In this document: positions 1-13,200 of the stretch, in pieces
How the letters are laid out: each line of letters opens with the position of its first letter
Numbering within the stretch: position 1 is the stretch's first letter
Origin: Norana najaformis
Taxonomy: Eukaryota; Annelida; Clitellata; Crassiclitellata; Hormogastridae
Assembly (NCBI GenBank): GCA_964023275.1
Contig: OZ029921.1
Coordinates: forward strand, 17,334,204 to 17,398,203
Direction of reading: 5' to 3'
Length of the DNA: 64,000 nucleotides
Made by a program: the position numbers and the translations under genes
The notes under the pieces: generated by a model
Told to the model about the DNA's origin: nothing
Seen by the model: the letters and a program-made list of their open reading frames with translations, nothing else
Databases searched by the model: none

Positions 1-1095
1 GATAATGCATGAAACACTAACGAATCTATGGCATTGGAGTGTGGGCAACCCTTTAAAAAATTTTCAACCAGCCCTTATAGGTTGGCTAAAATCCACGTCT
101 CGCTGAAGCAGCGTCAACCAACATTTAACCAATATTGCTGCTTGTATCGCTTTCATTATCGTTTGAACAGTCTGATAAATAGGTAGTATGAATGCTGGTC
201 CTGCTGCTCATAAATAAATGAAATCCTTCAATATTAACTCTTCATCCGACTCTGAATTTCCAAAAATCAATTGCCAGATTTTGTGTTTATTCGCCATTAC
301 AGTCACAAAACATGAATGTAGAATGAATAAGATGTTGAACATCTCCACAGCCATCCAACATGTGTATAAATAACCAGAGGAAAAATTGTAGCTTATTTAT
401 TGCCCTAAGTAACAGTGAACTTATTCACATAAGATGAAAGCTGGTTCCATGTTTTCCAACTGCTTTAGTAAGCGCAACTATAATGTTGCAATTTTGTGCC
501 TCTGGCATGCACAGAAAGTTTCCAATGTCATAATTTTGCATCTGTGAAGTACAAAGAAATAAGAAGAGTACACTGGTTTTGTAATGTACTTTGGTTGTAT
601 GTTAGCTGATGGTGTAGAGTGGGTTGGTATTGTTTGTTTATTTAATGAATAAACTATTGGCGTTAGTCCTGGTGGTACCTAACCCTGGCAGTCATCTTTT
701 TCCTTTGGAATGAAATGACTGGATCTTCAGAACTAAAGATAGAAGCAAAAAGAGGTCGACAAGTCCCTTTAAGCTAACCCCGAGGATCAGCCAAAGGTAC
801 AAGAGTTAGTGATTAGTCTGGTCTGCTCCCTTGCCATCCGTTCTTCCCACTAGCAGCACAGTCATTTTAAAACTCATTTTATTGTTGAGTGTGCTTAAAG
901 GAACAGAAATCTCGAAATAACTTTCTGTCCTGGTGGGGATTTGAACCTTGACCCCTGGGTTGACAGTCCAGCATGCTAACAACAAGACTGTCATACGCTC
1001 GCACACTCGTAAACAAATGGTAATATTAAGGCAAACCCCTACCATACCCACAACCTCAAACTGACACAGAATAACTCAGGAATAATGCTTCATAC
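1..1095. other. Left edge: kinesin intron sequence
   Basis: I see no recognisable exon here. The stretch holds one minus-strand copy of the tRNA-derived SINE called SINE-A below. The remainder is AT-rich and unassigned. Confidence 0.5.
752..1012 (-). repeat. SINE-A copy 1 (tRNA-derived SINE)
   Basis: Read on the minus strand it starts with a tRNA-like head: an A-box-like stretch around TTGTTAGCATGCTGG and a B box GGTTCAAATCCCC. An unrelated body follows, ending in GGGGTTAGCTTAAAGGGACT and a C/T-rich tail. The same head and 3' end recur near 22005-22200, 23146-23240 and 60955-61240, which supports a dispersed family. Confidence 0.8.
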
Positions 1096-1217
1096 CGTCC
1101 ACGTATGGTCCGTTCTCGGGATGCTCTCGCACTCTAAGATGTTGCTTGTTGCTTTCCTTCTGAGAAGTGGATAATGGTAGGAGATCACAGACTTTTTCTT
1201 TATAGATTTCCATATAA
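1096..1217 (-). CDS. Kinesin exon 7
   Basis: The acceptor is GAACCCAG. The exon completes a Ser codon, then encodes [13 protein letters not shown], a Ser/Lys-rich loop, and [14 protein letters not shown], ending in phase 1 at GACG|GTATGA. I could not recognise the next exon (switch I, with the SSRSH-type motif) in the first 1,095 bases. Confidence 0.93.
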
Positions 1218-4200
1218 CTGGGTTCAATTAAAATGAAAACACAAATGACACACAGTAATGCTGCACACGTAAATGGTTATAGGGCACCTAGGCTCAAATC
1301 CCCACCCAATAATGCAAATCTGGGCATGCCATGGTTTGAGCCACTTTTGCATCAGTATTTCCTTCAATTAACTCCATAAAGAAAGCATGTTTCTTAACCA
1401 TTTTTGTCATCTACTCAAGCATATTAACTTTAGAGAGAAGAGGAAGGAGAAGGAAGTCTTTTTGGGCTTTCAGTAATTGAGTCTAAGCCCCTGAGTAGCA
1501 AAAATTGGTTCAGTGGTTGGATCAAAGACAGGTTGATTAAGTGGCAAAGTCTGTGGCATGCAACTGGAAAGGTTTTTGGCTCAATTCGTTATCACAATTT
1601 CAGAAAAACTTAAGCTACTGAATACATGCCAAAGAGGTTGCTCATAAAACAGATCAGCAATAAATTCCTGATGAGCTAACTGAAAACTGTTAGCTGTGTA
1701 ACAGAACAGAAAATGCCTAACTACAACCATAATAAAAATGATAAAATGTGCATTGACAGAAACCAAAATAATAAGAAATTCTCTGTTCAGATTTTAGTCA
1801 AAACCTAAGACTAGATAAAATTTACAACTGCACAAATAAATAGGCCTACCTAACATTCACAGTACAGGAGATTTTGCTGTTGGCTTCCTTGTCTGCTTTT
1901 TCGTTAATATGACTGAAAAGACCCTAAACACATAAGAGAACAGTGCATTTAATTAAAACAAAAGCTTTTCAAACAGACAAATAAACGTCAATGATAAACA
2001 TGAAAACAAACAGCAAATGCTAACATTTTAGATAAAATATCTAATAACTTAACAAACTAAATAAATATTTAAATATCACAAATCAAAATGATTGGCTTAA
2101 TTTAAAATCAATTCAATACAGTACACTTATTTGAAAAAATGCACATATTGCAATAACTGGTATGATTGCATAAAATTGTACAGAAATGTCTGCATACATA
2201 ACACTGCTACATCAGTATGAACCCAGGAAAAATTTACTGGTGAACATAAGACCAGTTTCAAATCGAAGACCGAGGAACTCACATCTGGAAACAGGATTTG
2301 TCATTTTCAAAGAAAAAATAAATTCAAACAGCTTTAACATTTGTTTTTATCAACCATCAGCTTCAAAACTAGTTTCAAATTAGTATAGCCTAAAATAAAC
2401 AGTAAAATTACCTGACATATTCTTGGAATTAGACCCAAATCACTCTGCAATTGCAATAAATACTAAAAAATGTGAGAAAATACCTGAAAACTAAGAAACT
2501 GTCTTAAATACTTATTATGTTAATGGACTACTGCTCTAGATAAATTGATCATAACACTACTATTTGCACTGATATACAAACAGTGTTGACTATTTTACAT
2601 AAGTATGTATCTGTGCATTAATATAGCACCTTTTGAGATGCTTTCATGGGCACAGTGGAAGTACAGTAATAGCCAAGTAAAACACTCAACTTTTACATCC
2701 ATATCACAAGGGCATTCTATATCGAATATAGCAGAAACTAATGGCTGGCATGCACGTTCCATTTCACTGATGCTGTTGCCAACAGTTGACTGTGTTGTAC
2801 AACTATGCTCTTAAAAGTCCCAGCGAAAATGGTGACAGAATCATCCAATTTTTTATTTATCGTCAATCTGTACCATCCTGCTACAGCACCCTACCATGTG
2901 GATCAGTTTCATAGTAGCCTAGAAGAGAAGAAGAAGCACAGTCCCGCTTCTTCTTCGTGGACATATAATTTATTTTTTTGATGTTGCAGGACACTGTGCT
3001 GAAACAGAAATTTCAGGCATTTTCTTGTTATTGTACTATATTGTAATATAATGTACAGAAGATAATTTATAAAGCACAATTCAATAACAAAGCAATTACA
3101 AGGGCTCTTTAAAGAGGGCCCTTGATATCCAGCAACCAACTTTTCATATATCCCTTCAAAAAGCATTTGTCATTAGTAACAAACACTGCATCCATGCGGA
3201 ATAACTCTTCTTACTTATTTTATCGGATGCCTACGCAAAGTACCTAACCAAAGTTGTGACATAATTCATTCTTGATGCTAAGAAAGACTTGCAACTCAGG
3301 AATTCCTTAAATAAACATTTCATCATCGAAATACAATGATTTGGATATTTATCACATCAGATTTACCTCATCTCCCATCATTGTGTACGTTTTCCCTGAG
3401 CCCGTTTGGCCATATGCAAAGAGACATGCATTGTAACCGTTGAAAGTTGATGACAGAACTTCCGTCCCGAGATCATTGTATATCTACAAAACGAGGCAAC
3501 AACAGGAGAAATTACATAGTGCCTGAATCTTGTCGTTCTCACTTGGATCCAGGATTTTAAGTTAGGGGCATAGTAACAGCACACAGCAGGGTCTTAATAC
3601 TTAAAATTCAACTGTAAAATGTAATAAATTATTAATAGATACAGCCAGGCATAGTTTTGCACAGTGGTATAAAGTAGTACTATATAAACATTTAATTTCA
3701 TGAACATCAGCAACAACTATGTTTGGTTACTGATTCTTAAAACTCCCGGCCAGTTCTTTGGATCTTTGGACTCAGAATCAAATGCAACTCAATCTCTGCT
3801 TTAACGACTTCGTCTTGACTACGCAACTGTGCAAGAATAAACTGCTTTTCTGGACTTAACTTTCTAGAGCACCAAAGAAACCAGTGTTTACAATGAGGAC
3901 TACTATTACAGGCACCCCAGTAGTTTTAAAGCTAGGCAGAGATCTCACAGGACACAAAAAACTTATGACCTTTGGTTTATAGCAGGATTTCAAATACTTT
4001 ATATTTTCAGTGAAGCTGAAACATTATCTTTTAACTTTTAATCAGTTGTATCACACATATATAAAATAAATAAGGCAAAGTAAAGTAAACTAACTCTTTG
4101 AACCCGACAGGTTGGAAAACCGGCTTGTAAATTAGGTATATATGTCCGAAATGCCGAAAATCCGGCCTGACCATCTACCATCATTTCCCGACGTGCCGTT

Positions 4201-7200
4201 AAGCCGGCCTTTACGTAATTAGCGCTCACACGGCACACCCTTCTACTGGATGATGGATTTTTGATACCAAGTTATAGAAATCATGGATTTTTCCGACATA
4301 GATAATTATATACAAGGTGGCCAAGCGAAGCGATCCCGAGGCCAAGGAAAAGGACTTACCCTAAAGCTGTAAAACTGTGAAAAGTTGGGTGGTGATGTGT
4401 ATCCCAGATAACTTCTTTAAATAACTTTTTTTGATTAGAGTGCTCTAAATCTACACAGTAGCAGCCAATGTTACAATCAGTGCCATGTCAGTATAATAGG
4501 ATTCATGAGGCCGCTTCAGTCAGACCCTCATTACTGATCGCTCCTTGGTGCCTTGTCTTCAACCACTTCCATCAGAATTACCATACTCACTACAGTATGT
4601 TCCAAAAATGGACATCAGTAAACTTATGCCATATTCAGTGATCAAAGGCCTTCCACAAGAGAATACTTTCAACAGGTACAAAGGATAGACACTGTCCTCT
4701 GCCTTTTCAGGCAAAGACATAATAAAACAAAAGTAGCAGGTTTCCTGCCTTTTTTGCCAAGTCTTCCCCTGCACCCACAAATGTACACAAATTTATGCAG
4801 GGCCTACAGGACAAGTAAGGAGATAAACTTTTCCCCCTCTCGACATTGGCCTACTTCTCGTGTTCATAGCTCAATGACTTAAGCATGATGACTCTGCAGA
4901 AAAAATGTCACATAGATTTCTGTGAACTTGGTGTGGCAGCTTAAGAAACACAACTGCTCAAAATTGTTCTTCTCCGCTGGACTGTTCTCATTTGTATGTG
5001 CAGAGGTTTAGAAGTGAAAAGAAGCTTTGTTCATATCACAATTCATGAATTCATCTACCTGCCTGACCTTTGAATATTAACCCAGAACTGAACCTGACCA
5101 TATCTACCTCACTAATTCTGGTTCGACTGAGCGCCTATGAATAAGCCTATGACTAAGGTTTTTGGCGGCTGAAGAAATCTCGAGATAACAATTACAATCA
5201 TAAATCACGCACACATTTTGTAAAACTCATACTTACCACAATACAACTCCAAGACTAATAGATATCCATACTTTAAATATATCATTCCTTTTCGATGTCT
5301 CATTTTACTGTTAAATTTCATTGCATGCATGCTTCCCTTTTCTTTGATATCAGTCATACTATAGTGCTATATAAATAGTCTTATTATTATCATTATAATT
5401 ATCAATTTATGTTGTACTTTTCCTTTATGCAATTCTGGTACACTGTCATCACAATGCTTACATCTTCATTTGCTTAATCAAAGTTACTGAGCATTAATCA
5501 TTAATTAAGCTGTGTAAAAATGTCAGCATAATTACTGGTTCAGCCGCAACAGCAAAACATCAATATATTCATATTGCAAACTACATTAAGTGGGAGTGTC
5601 ACACTTGAAATTAAATTCAAGAAGTCAAAGGCCTAGCCATTACTGATGGTAAGTATGCCCTCCTTCCTTAGTATAAAGTGTCCCAGTTTTCTAAAAATTA
5701 GCAAAACAAAACTTAACAAATCACTGCTCCAAGATGCAGTAATATTCATCAGTTCTAAATGTACAGGAGTTGCTAGCAAACTGTAAGGAATCACTGTCAT
5801 CATCATCATAATCTCATCTACAATCCTACAATTCCCACAATCTTTATTATTATTCTTATTATTATTAATACTGTTATTATTTCTGCATTTATTAAGTGCC
5901 ACTATCTAATGACTAAGCATCAATCAGTGATGCTGAGCAATTGCGAGAGTGAAGGACTTGCTCAAGTTCCCTACACAGTAATCATCTCAGAGGAGGTTTG
6001 AACCCACACTCTCTAGGTCACAAGTCGAGCACCCATCCAACTGGCTACTGTGTCTTGCCATCATCCACTCCCATAACTCCCACAATCTTCATCATAACCA
6101 TCATCATTTGGAGACTTGCCTAATAGTGAAACTTAACCAACAAAACTGGATTTATGGATGCGATTTGAGCATCAGTAAATAAGTTGGTTTCTGATGAAGT
6201 GCTGAAAAATCATCTTACATTACATCAACAGGACAAGTAAGGAATGATCCCTGTACTAAACACTAAACAAAGGTAAAGTATTGAGACACAGTGGAAGTAC
6301 ATAACATCACAACAAATGCAGATGTCAGATACCTTTGGTATAAAACAAGCTGAAGTGAAAGACAGAGTTAGCAGTTTCAGAGATTAAATTTAATTTATCA
6401 TTAGTCCTCTTATCACAGCTGCGACAAGTGCTCAAGCCATCTAAAAAGTTGCATTAGCACACTTTCTAACCCTAAGCAAAATGGTGCAACAACCTTAGCC
6501 TCAGAACCTTTTGAGAAAGACTGCTCACCTAAACAGCTGACAAGCATGATGAAATTACATACTGTCCATGCATGATATTCTTCATTTTCTCATGTTTTAC
6601 CTCTTGAGTCAACAGCTCTCATCACTCTCGTCTGTGTCACACAATAGCAACCACGCTAAGCTAACAAATTCATTGTATATCACACACTCGATCAGATCGA
6701 AGAATGAATGCTAGCAAATGGGACTCCAATAAATAAGTGGAAACTCCAGGAAGCTGTAGCCAGAATTCAGAGCACGCAAAGGCAAATTATTTACGGCATT
6801 GGTTAGGCGGGAAACAATTAGCTACAGGGCTTTCCATTTCAGTGTCCTGATGACAAAACTACCTGCAGCAAGTAACATAAAGGTCTGCCTGAACTGTCAG
6901 ACTGATTGATAACAAGCCAAGCATGCAACGTTTCAGCATTTTAACTAACAGGAAATTGTGACATTCTATATGCAAGTTCACAGAGCAAAGCACACCCCGT
7001 GTTCACAGCTACATCTGTGGTCATCTTCTGTGAACTACATGGAATGTAAGTGAAGCTCCTATGTCCCCAGTGGAAAGAAAGTGAAGGTGCTCTTCAGCTC
7101 GCAGGACTTGCCATGACTTGGAAAGTACTTCTAATTATAAGCAGCTTATAGAGTAAACGACAATTTCTTCACTATATGGGGTATGGAGGTACTCATTTCT

Positions 7201-10200
7201 ATCCTGTAAGCCGGCAAGAGACAAATTACGAAGACCTGGACACAGGGTAGGGCAATATCTAAAAAAACACTGACTTCTCAGCTTATGTCGTCATCAATTA
7301 TATCAACTGGTGACAGAGCACTTCTGAGCAGATAAATTAAAAACCAGTGCTACACAATTCTATAACGAGACCACACAACAGAAGACTTTTTCAAATCTTA
7401 ATCAGAGGCAGTTCTTCCTCCTCCCAAAAAAGTTTAACAGTCAACAGTGGATAATCGTACAGTATCCATATAGGTCTCTAAATATATTTAACCATTGACT
7501 GCCATATATATTTCTTCTTGCCATCTATTTTTTCTTATAGCTTTATCAATATTTCATCATGACATAAACTGTGGAGAATATAAAAGAATTTAATTCAATG
7601 TTGCTAGTACAATTTTAGAAAACCTATAAAAACTTCCTCTGCTGACAATGCCCAGTTAGGTAAGTAGCCTTTTGTCCAATAACACCTGTCCAACACAGCC
7701 CTGTAATGTTATCCAATGATGCATAACAAGGGGTCAAAATGGTCTTTGTATAGTCAACAGAGCTTTCAAGAGTTTCACTGAGTATTTGCCACATGAGTCA
7801 CCTAGTAATTATGCCATGGGGCTTCTTAGGTAAGGAAGAGGAATCCACTGGAGTAATACAGTGTTTGTTGGGCAGATGAATCACATGGGGGACCAAGAGC
7901 TCTTCAGATGGACTTATTTCTTTGTTTCAGCTGTCACTGTCACCAGGCTCTGCAAACACCAATTTCCCCCCATGCCCAATAATAAAGCTCTCCACAAAAT
8001 ACAGCCAGAACCAGACAGTTTACTTTCTGAGTTTGTTCTCTTTAATCTTTTTGTTCCTTATTCCAGAGGAACCTCCCTCCCTTACCGTTTCCTTTCCCAT
8101 CTCCCTATTCTCTCCCAGGTGGCAGTCATTAGTTAGGGCCAGACTATCTAATTTGGTGAATTTCTGTAAACTTTGGTCATGCCTGAATATTTCACACATT
8201 ATTTAGGATGAAAACTTTAACCTTTTCAGAATACCTTGCTTGGAAAGAAACTTGAATTTTATTTCAAACAACAATAGAAATCTTCACCCCATAACCTTAA
8301 TTCTTACAAAAGAATATTCTGAAGTCAAAATAATTATATCTCTTGTCTACACATATTTTCATTGTAGAATATTAGAACACTCTAAACAACTGTCTTGTTA
8401 TGCTGCCTACTTACGTTAACAACACTGACAGAAATTAAAAAGTCTAAAATGGCTTTCCTGAACTGAAGAAATGTGGAATTGACAGTTATGAAATAGGCTC
8501 TACTAGCATACTGACAACAGCATGTTACAGATGCTAAACTGACTAGGCTGCCAAGTATCTTAATCAAGAGCATACTACAGAAATGAAAATAAGAAGCCCA
8601 GAGTCTTAACCAAATCATAAAACTATATATTTGAAAATATGTAATCTGTTATCATGGATCAGAAACTGACACTATAAATCAGATTATCAGTTTGGTTAAA
8701 ATGAAGTATTTATTATGGCATTTTGCCAGATTTATTCCATGTAGAGTTAAGAAATATTGTTCTCTGGTTCTTCAAACTTAAATCAGCTTAACAGACCTTA
8801 CAGACTCCCTGTAACCGCATATTTGACCCTGTAACTTCAGATCTGATTCTAAGACCCAGGACTTAAAGCTTGGGAGTTGTTTCTTATCCATGTGCTAAGA
8901 ATCACTGAATAGGACAGACAGGGCTATGTGACTGAAAACCTTTTGTTCCAAGCGCCTGAGCCTCACGGCAAATGACTGATTCCTATCAGTCAGAGGAAGA
9001 ACCCATTAAACTCATTAAAAGTTGATTGCTAGTATTAGCTTAAGCATGGGTACCCACAAATCAGGGCACTATGCAGCACTTGCCCTTCCTGGAATTCACA
9101 TCTGGTCATTTTTGGCCCACATCAGGCTGTGATGACGCATCTCAGCTTTCATGTCTGCCCCTTCCTGTGCACATTTTGGTGGGACTATTTAGGAAATTAG
9201 AACTCAAACTGGACAATAGACAAATCAGCCTCAGCCTACTGCTTTCAGGGCTTGAAGGAGCATTATCTAGTAAAGAGTGTCTCTTGATCCATCAAATCCA
9301 ATCAAGGTGTTATATCAAAGCACTCAGGATTAAAAAACTGCAGATGTAATTTGATTACTCATTTTATTTCATTTAATTTACTCATTTTATTTCAAGCACT
9401 TGTTGAAAGGCCAAAATCAGCAAACTTCATATTCATGTATTTTCAGCAGAGATCGAAGTCAAAGCTTAAAATTTAAAGGCCAAAAACAGTAGCTTAATTG
9501 AAATGCATACAGCTAAAACTAACATACAAGATGAAAACAGCCTGACAAGTAGAAACACAACTGCTTACATACTGACCGTTGGAATTGGACATTTATATAG
9601 TGCCAGTTCAAGGATGGCAGATGGATCTTATTTATTTTTGCCTATAGCCAATACAAAAATTGAATGGGGTCATGACCTACATTCTTCCAGAACAAACAGG
9701 ATGTCCATTGGCCACTGACAGGAACAAAGGCCTCAGAGAGACGAGCTCTACCTCAACTCTGAGTTCAGTGTATAATTACCTTCAGCCCACAGGCTTTGCC
9801 AGTCTGGCCTTAGAACCAGAAGCCTAATTATTATTGTCACTGTACATGTTAAGCCACAGATGGGTGAACAGAAAAGCCACTCAGCCTCAGGAAACCTATT
9901 AATAACCCCGAATGACCCAGGCAGGGCCCCAGGCCCTGGCACACCAATACAATCCTAAGGGTAGGCAGATGGGCTGCTGAACCAAAATCAGTATTTGGCA
10001 CAAGACAGATTAGCCAAAAAATGTACTCATTTCTGGGCGCCACATTACAACAGAAAATGACCACTTTTTAAACCGATAAAACTAAAGATAAGAGTTTGAT
10101 AAGTAGGTAAAAGAAGAAACCAACAAATGGACAAATTCTCCTTACATACTGTACAACTCTCAACAATAACATGTATGAATTAGAACTCAAATGGGACACT

Positions 10201-13200
10201 AGATAAATTAGCCTAGGCCTCCTGCTGTCAGGGCTTGAAAGAGCTTTATCCTACACAGAAACGGGAAAGGTAGAGTTCATGTTAACCGAGTCCATTTATG
10301 GCGTTTGGCATCTATTTAAGCCATTTAGCATATCCAAAATATTTCAATTTATTATAAAATTTAAAGTTGAATAGTAAGCTGTCAGTTTTCACGGTTTTAT
10401 AATGAAGTGCAGTCATGTATTAACACAGAGCAATTTCATTTGGACAATTCCTAGAAGAGTCAATACTATCTACCTAAGAAGAATTTGTTAGAGATCCCAT
10501 TGGATGCATATGCAAAAAGGGTTGCAGGATAGCATCACCTGTTTTCAGTAAATCAACTCAGCCCACAACAAGCAGTTCTTGTTCTAGCATTCACTGAAAC
10601 TGGGTTGATGAATGAGTCATGATGGAAACAGCAAGAGCACCTTCCCTTGAAAGATCATGACCCGCAAAGAAAGGTGAAAGGAGAAACCAAACCTTCTGCA
10701 GGACAAAAACAAACCCAAATCCCACTTCCAGTTTCAACCAGTCAGTGAATCTGTCTAACCAGAAGCAGGCAAAGGATCAAACAAGGCACTAGACAAAACC
10801 AAGCAGTAAAGCAATGAAGGTCAATTCAGGTTCACTGAATAATTGGGATTTAGAAGCTGTAGGTTTTTTTTGGAAAAAAAAATTACCAACTCAGTAATAT
10901 TTTCAGAATAATTACAAATATTATTTCTGCATTTATCAAGTGCCACTATCTACAGGCTAAGCGTCAATCGATGGTGCAAAGCAATAGTGAGTGAAGGACT
11001 TGCTCAAGGTTCCTACACAGTAACTGTCTAAGGGGGTGCAAACCCTTCCTCTCTGCATTAAAAGTGAAGTAATCTATACAGCTAGCTACAGCATACATTA
11101 ATACACAAATGAATAAATGCTGCAAGTTATCTTTCCTCTTAAATGTAAATCTAATTAAATACTTCATCTAGTCAAGATTCATGTCTCATAGTGAAGTATT
11201 CACCAAAACATTAAAATGCTTGCTAGATGTTACACTACAGACAAGGGCTAAATATTTTTGCCAAACTTTTTTTGTTTAGTTCAAGGATTACCTTGCACCA
11301 GTATTCTGTTTAAACTGTAAACTTGGGGAAGCAGTCGTTCAGAATGCAAAATGAATCCACTGCATATCAAGCTTAAAAAGGTTTTACTGTTCTGATATTT
11401 ACAAATTGTATCATCACACTGCATCACATTCCATTGCATTATTTTACATCACATTATGTTACAACGGCCTCACTGTGACATAATATTGAATCAGGTAAGC
11501 ACATTCTGCTGATAAATTAAGCAGAAAGTTTTACCTAGTGCTCCAAAACCACAGTTGGGAAATTTCAAACGTGTCTGGCAGTTGACCTGGTTTCACTCTG
11601 CTCCTGGCTGAGAGGGGTCTGGATAGCTCAAGTTTAATCCTTGTCAGTGGCCCAGGAGAAAGAGAGAAAGAATTGTAAACACCTCTAGACTGAGTTCTGG
11701 CTCAGACAAAACCTTTCAGCCCAGAGCACAACCAGCAGTAGCAGCAGCAGCAACACAAGCAGCAACTGCAGGAAAACCCACAACAGAGACTCAGAGAAGC
11801 ATGTGATGAATCAGAGAGCAAATAACACTGCTAATAACCCAGGTATGGAATCAGTTATAGAACTGCTTAAGGGCCAACTGGGGATAACCAAAAGCCAATA
11901 CCTATACAAAAACCCTCTTTACTCAGCTCGGTATCCCACGTTCACCATATTTCTATTCACAACACTATGGTATATACATACACATATACATATAGTACAT
12001 AATAAACACATACTTTTTGCCATTGATTTCTCAACTTTTTCTGTCCTTTGTCCCACTTTTGCACATGTTTTCGTTCTGCTTTGGCTTTTCTATTTTTTTG
12101 TCACTTGTTTGCTTTAACAGTATTATTATAGCCAATTTTATATTTACAATTTCTGTTGGTAATCATCACTGAAACTGGTTTTGGAAGGGCTCCTCAGAGA
12201 GGCGTGCCCCCAAGCAAGATCAGACCCCTAAACCCAAGGTCCACAAGGAATGAGTATGAAGGGCTAAAAATTTCATTTTCATAATGTCAGCACACGATGG
12301 CCTCTCCCTTGTCTTCATGTCTGGCATAGAACACGACACAATTTCTTCACCACAAGTTCTGTCTTTACTGATCTCTTGAAATGCCTGCAACTTGTTTGGT
12401 CCTGAACAAATTACACAGATTACAAGACACGCATAACTGCATCCACACACAACACACAAATAATATTATACATTATATACATGCATGTATAAAGTAGGAT
12501 AGAGACAGAAATAAACATGGATATATCAACATTCCAAAAAACTGCAGCAACTGAGTTAGGAAAGAAGTGCAAGAATGGTTCAAGTCAAACTGTCTACCTG
12601 AAGTTCAAGGCTGTTTGGTGAGGAAAATAAAGTCTTCAACAACATGGCAGCCTTTGCTATTCTACTGACCAGAGTCTGGTCATGTAGATCTAAGTATTAA
12701 ACATTAGAACTCCAAGGCTAGGTGGCGATTCCTCCTTAGCAGTTTTTCATTTCTTTAACAATCCCAGTATCATATCAAATGGCAGTCGGTTACAGAGCCA
12801 GACATGGCGCATCAAGCCAAAAATCAGTTTAGTTCCCAGGTCAGTCCCATGGCAGAAAAGCCATACGAAATGTAATGGTGAAGGTAACACATTTTGTTTA
12901 CATGCCTCTTTAGTAATAATTCCTAAAAACCATGGTCCTGGTTTTGAAGAATTCTGCAGCCAAAGCACAAACACAACCACAGCAATCAAATGCCATGATA
13001 TCATTTTAAAACTCCTAAATTGTATATGTATTCTTGTCTCTCAGTCTCTCTGTAGAATGCATGATTGGATGCATGTGAGATTGTATGCAAGTATATTACA
13101 CTGCATGCATGTAAAACTGATTACTGATGCATGAGTAGTTAAAATAATAAATAAAAAGAGCAAAAAGTGTGTTAATGAATAGCAAGCAGTACCACTGTTT

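Noticed and set aside
1-1095. Search for the next kinesin exon (switch I, SSRSH)
   Set aside because: No frame gave a recognisable motif with an acceptor in phase 1; it probably lies beyond the window.
7861-8206. Two overlapping plus-strand frames of about 90 residues
   Set aside because: No motif, no splice logic and typical of random AT-poor patches in the intron.
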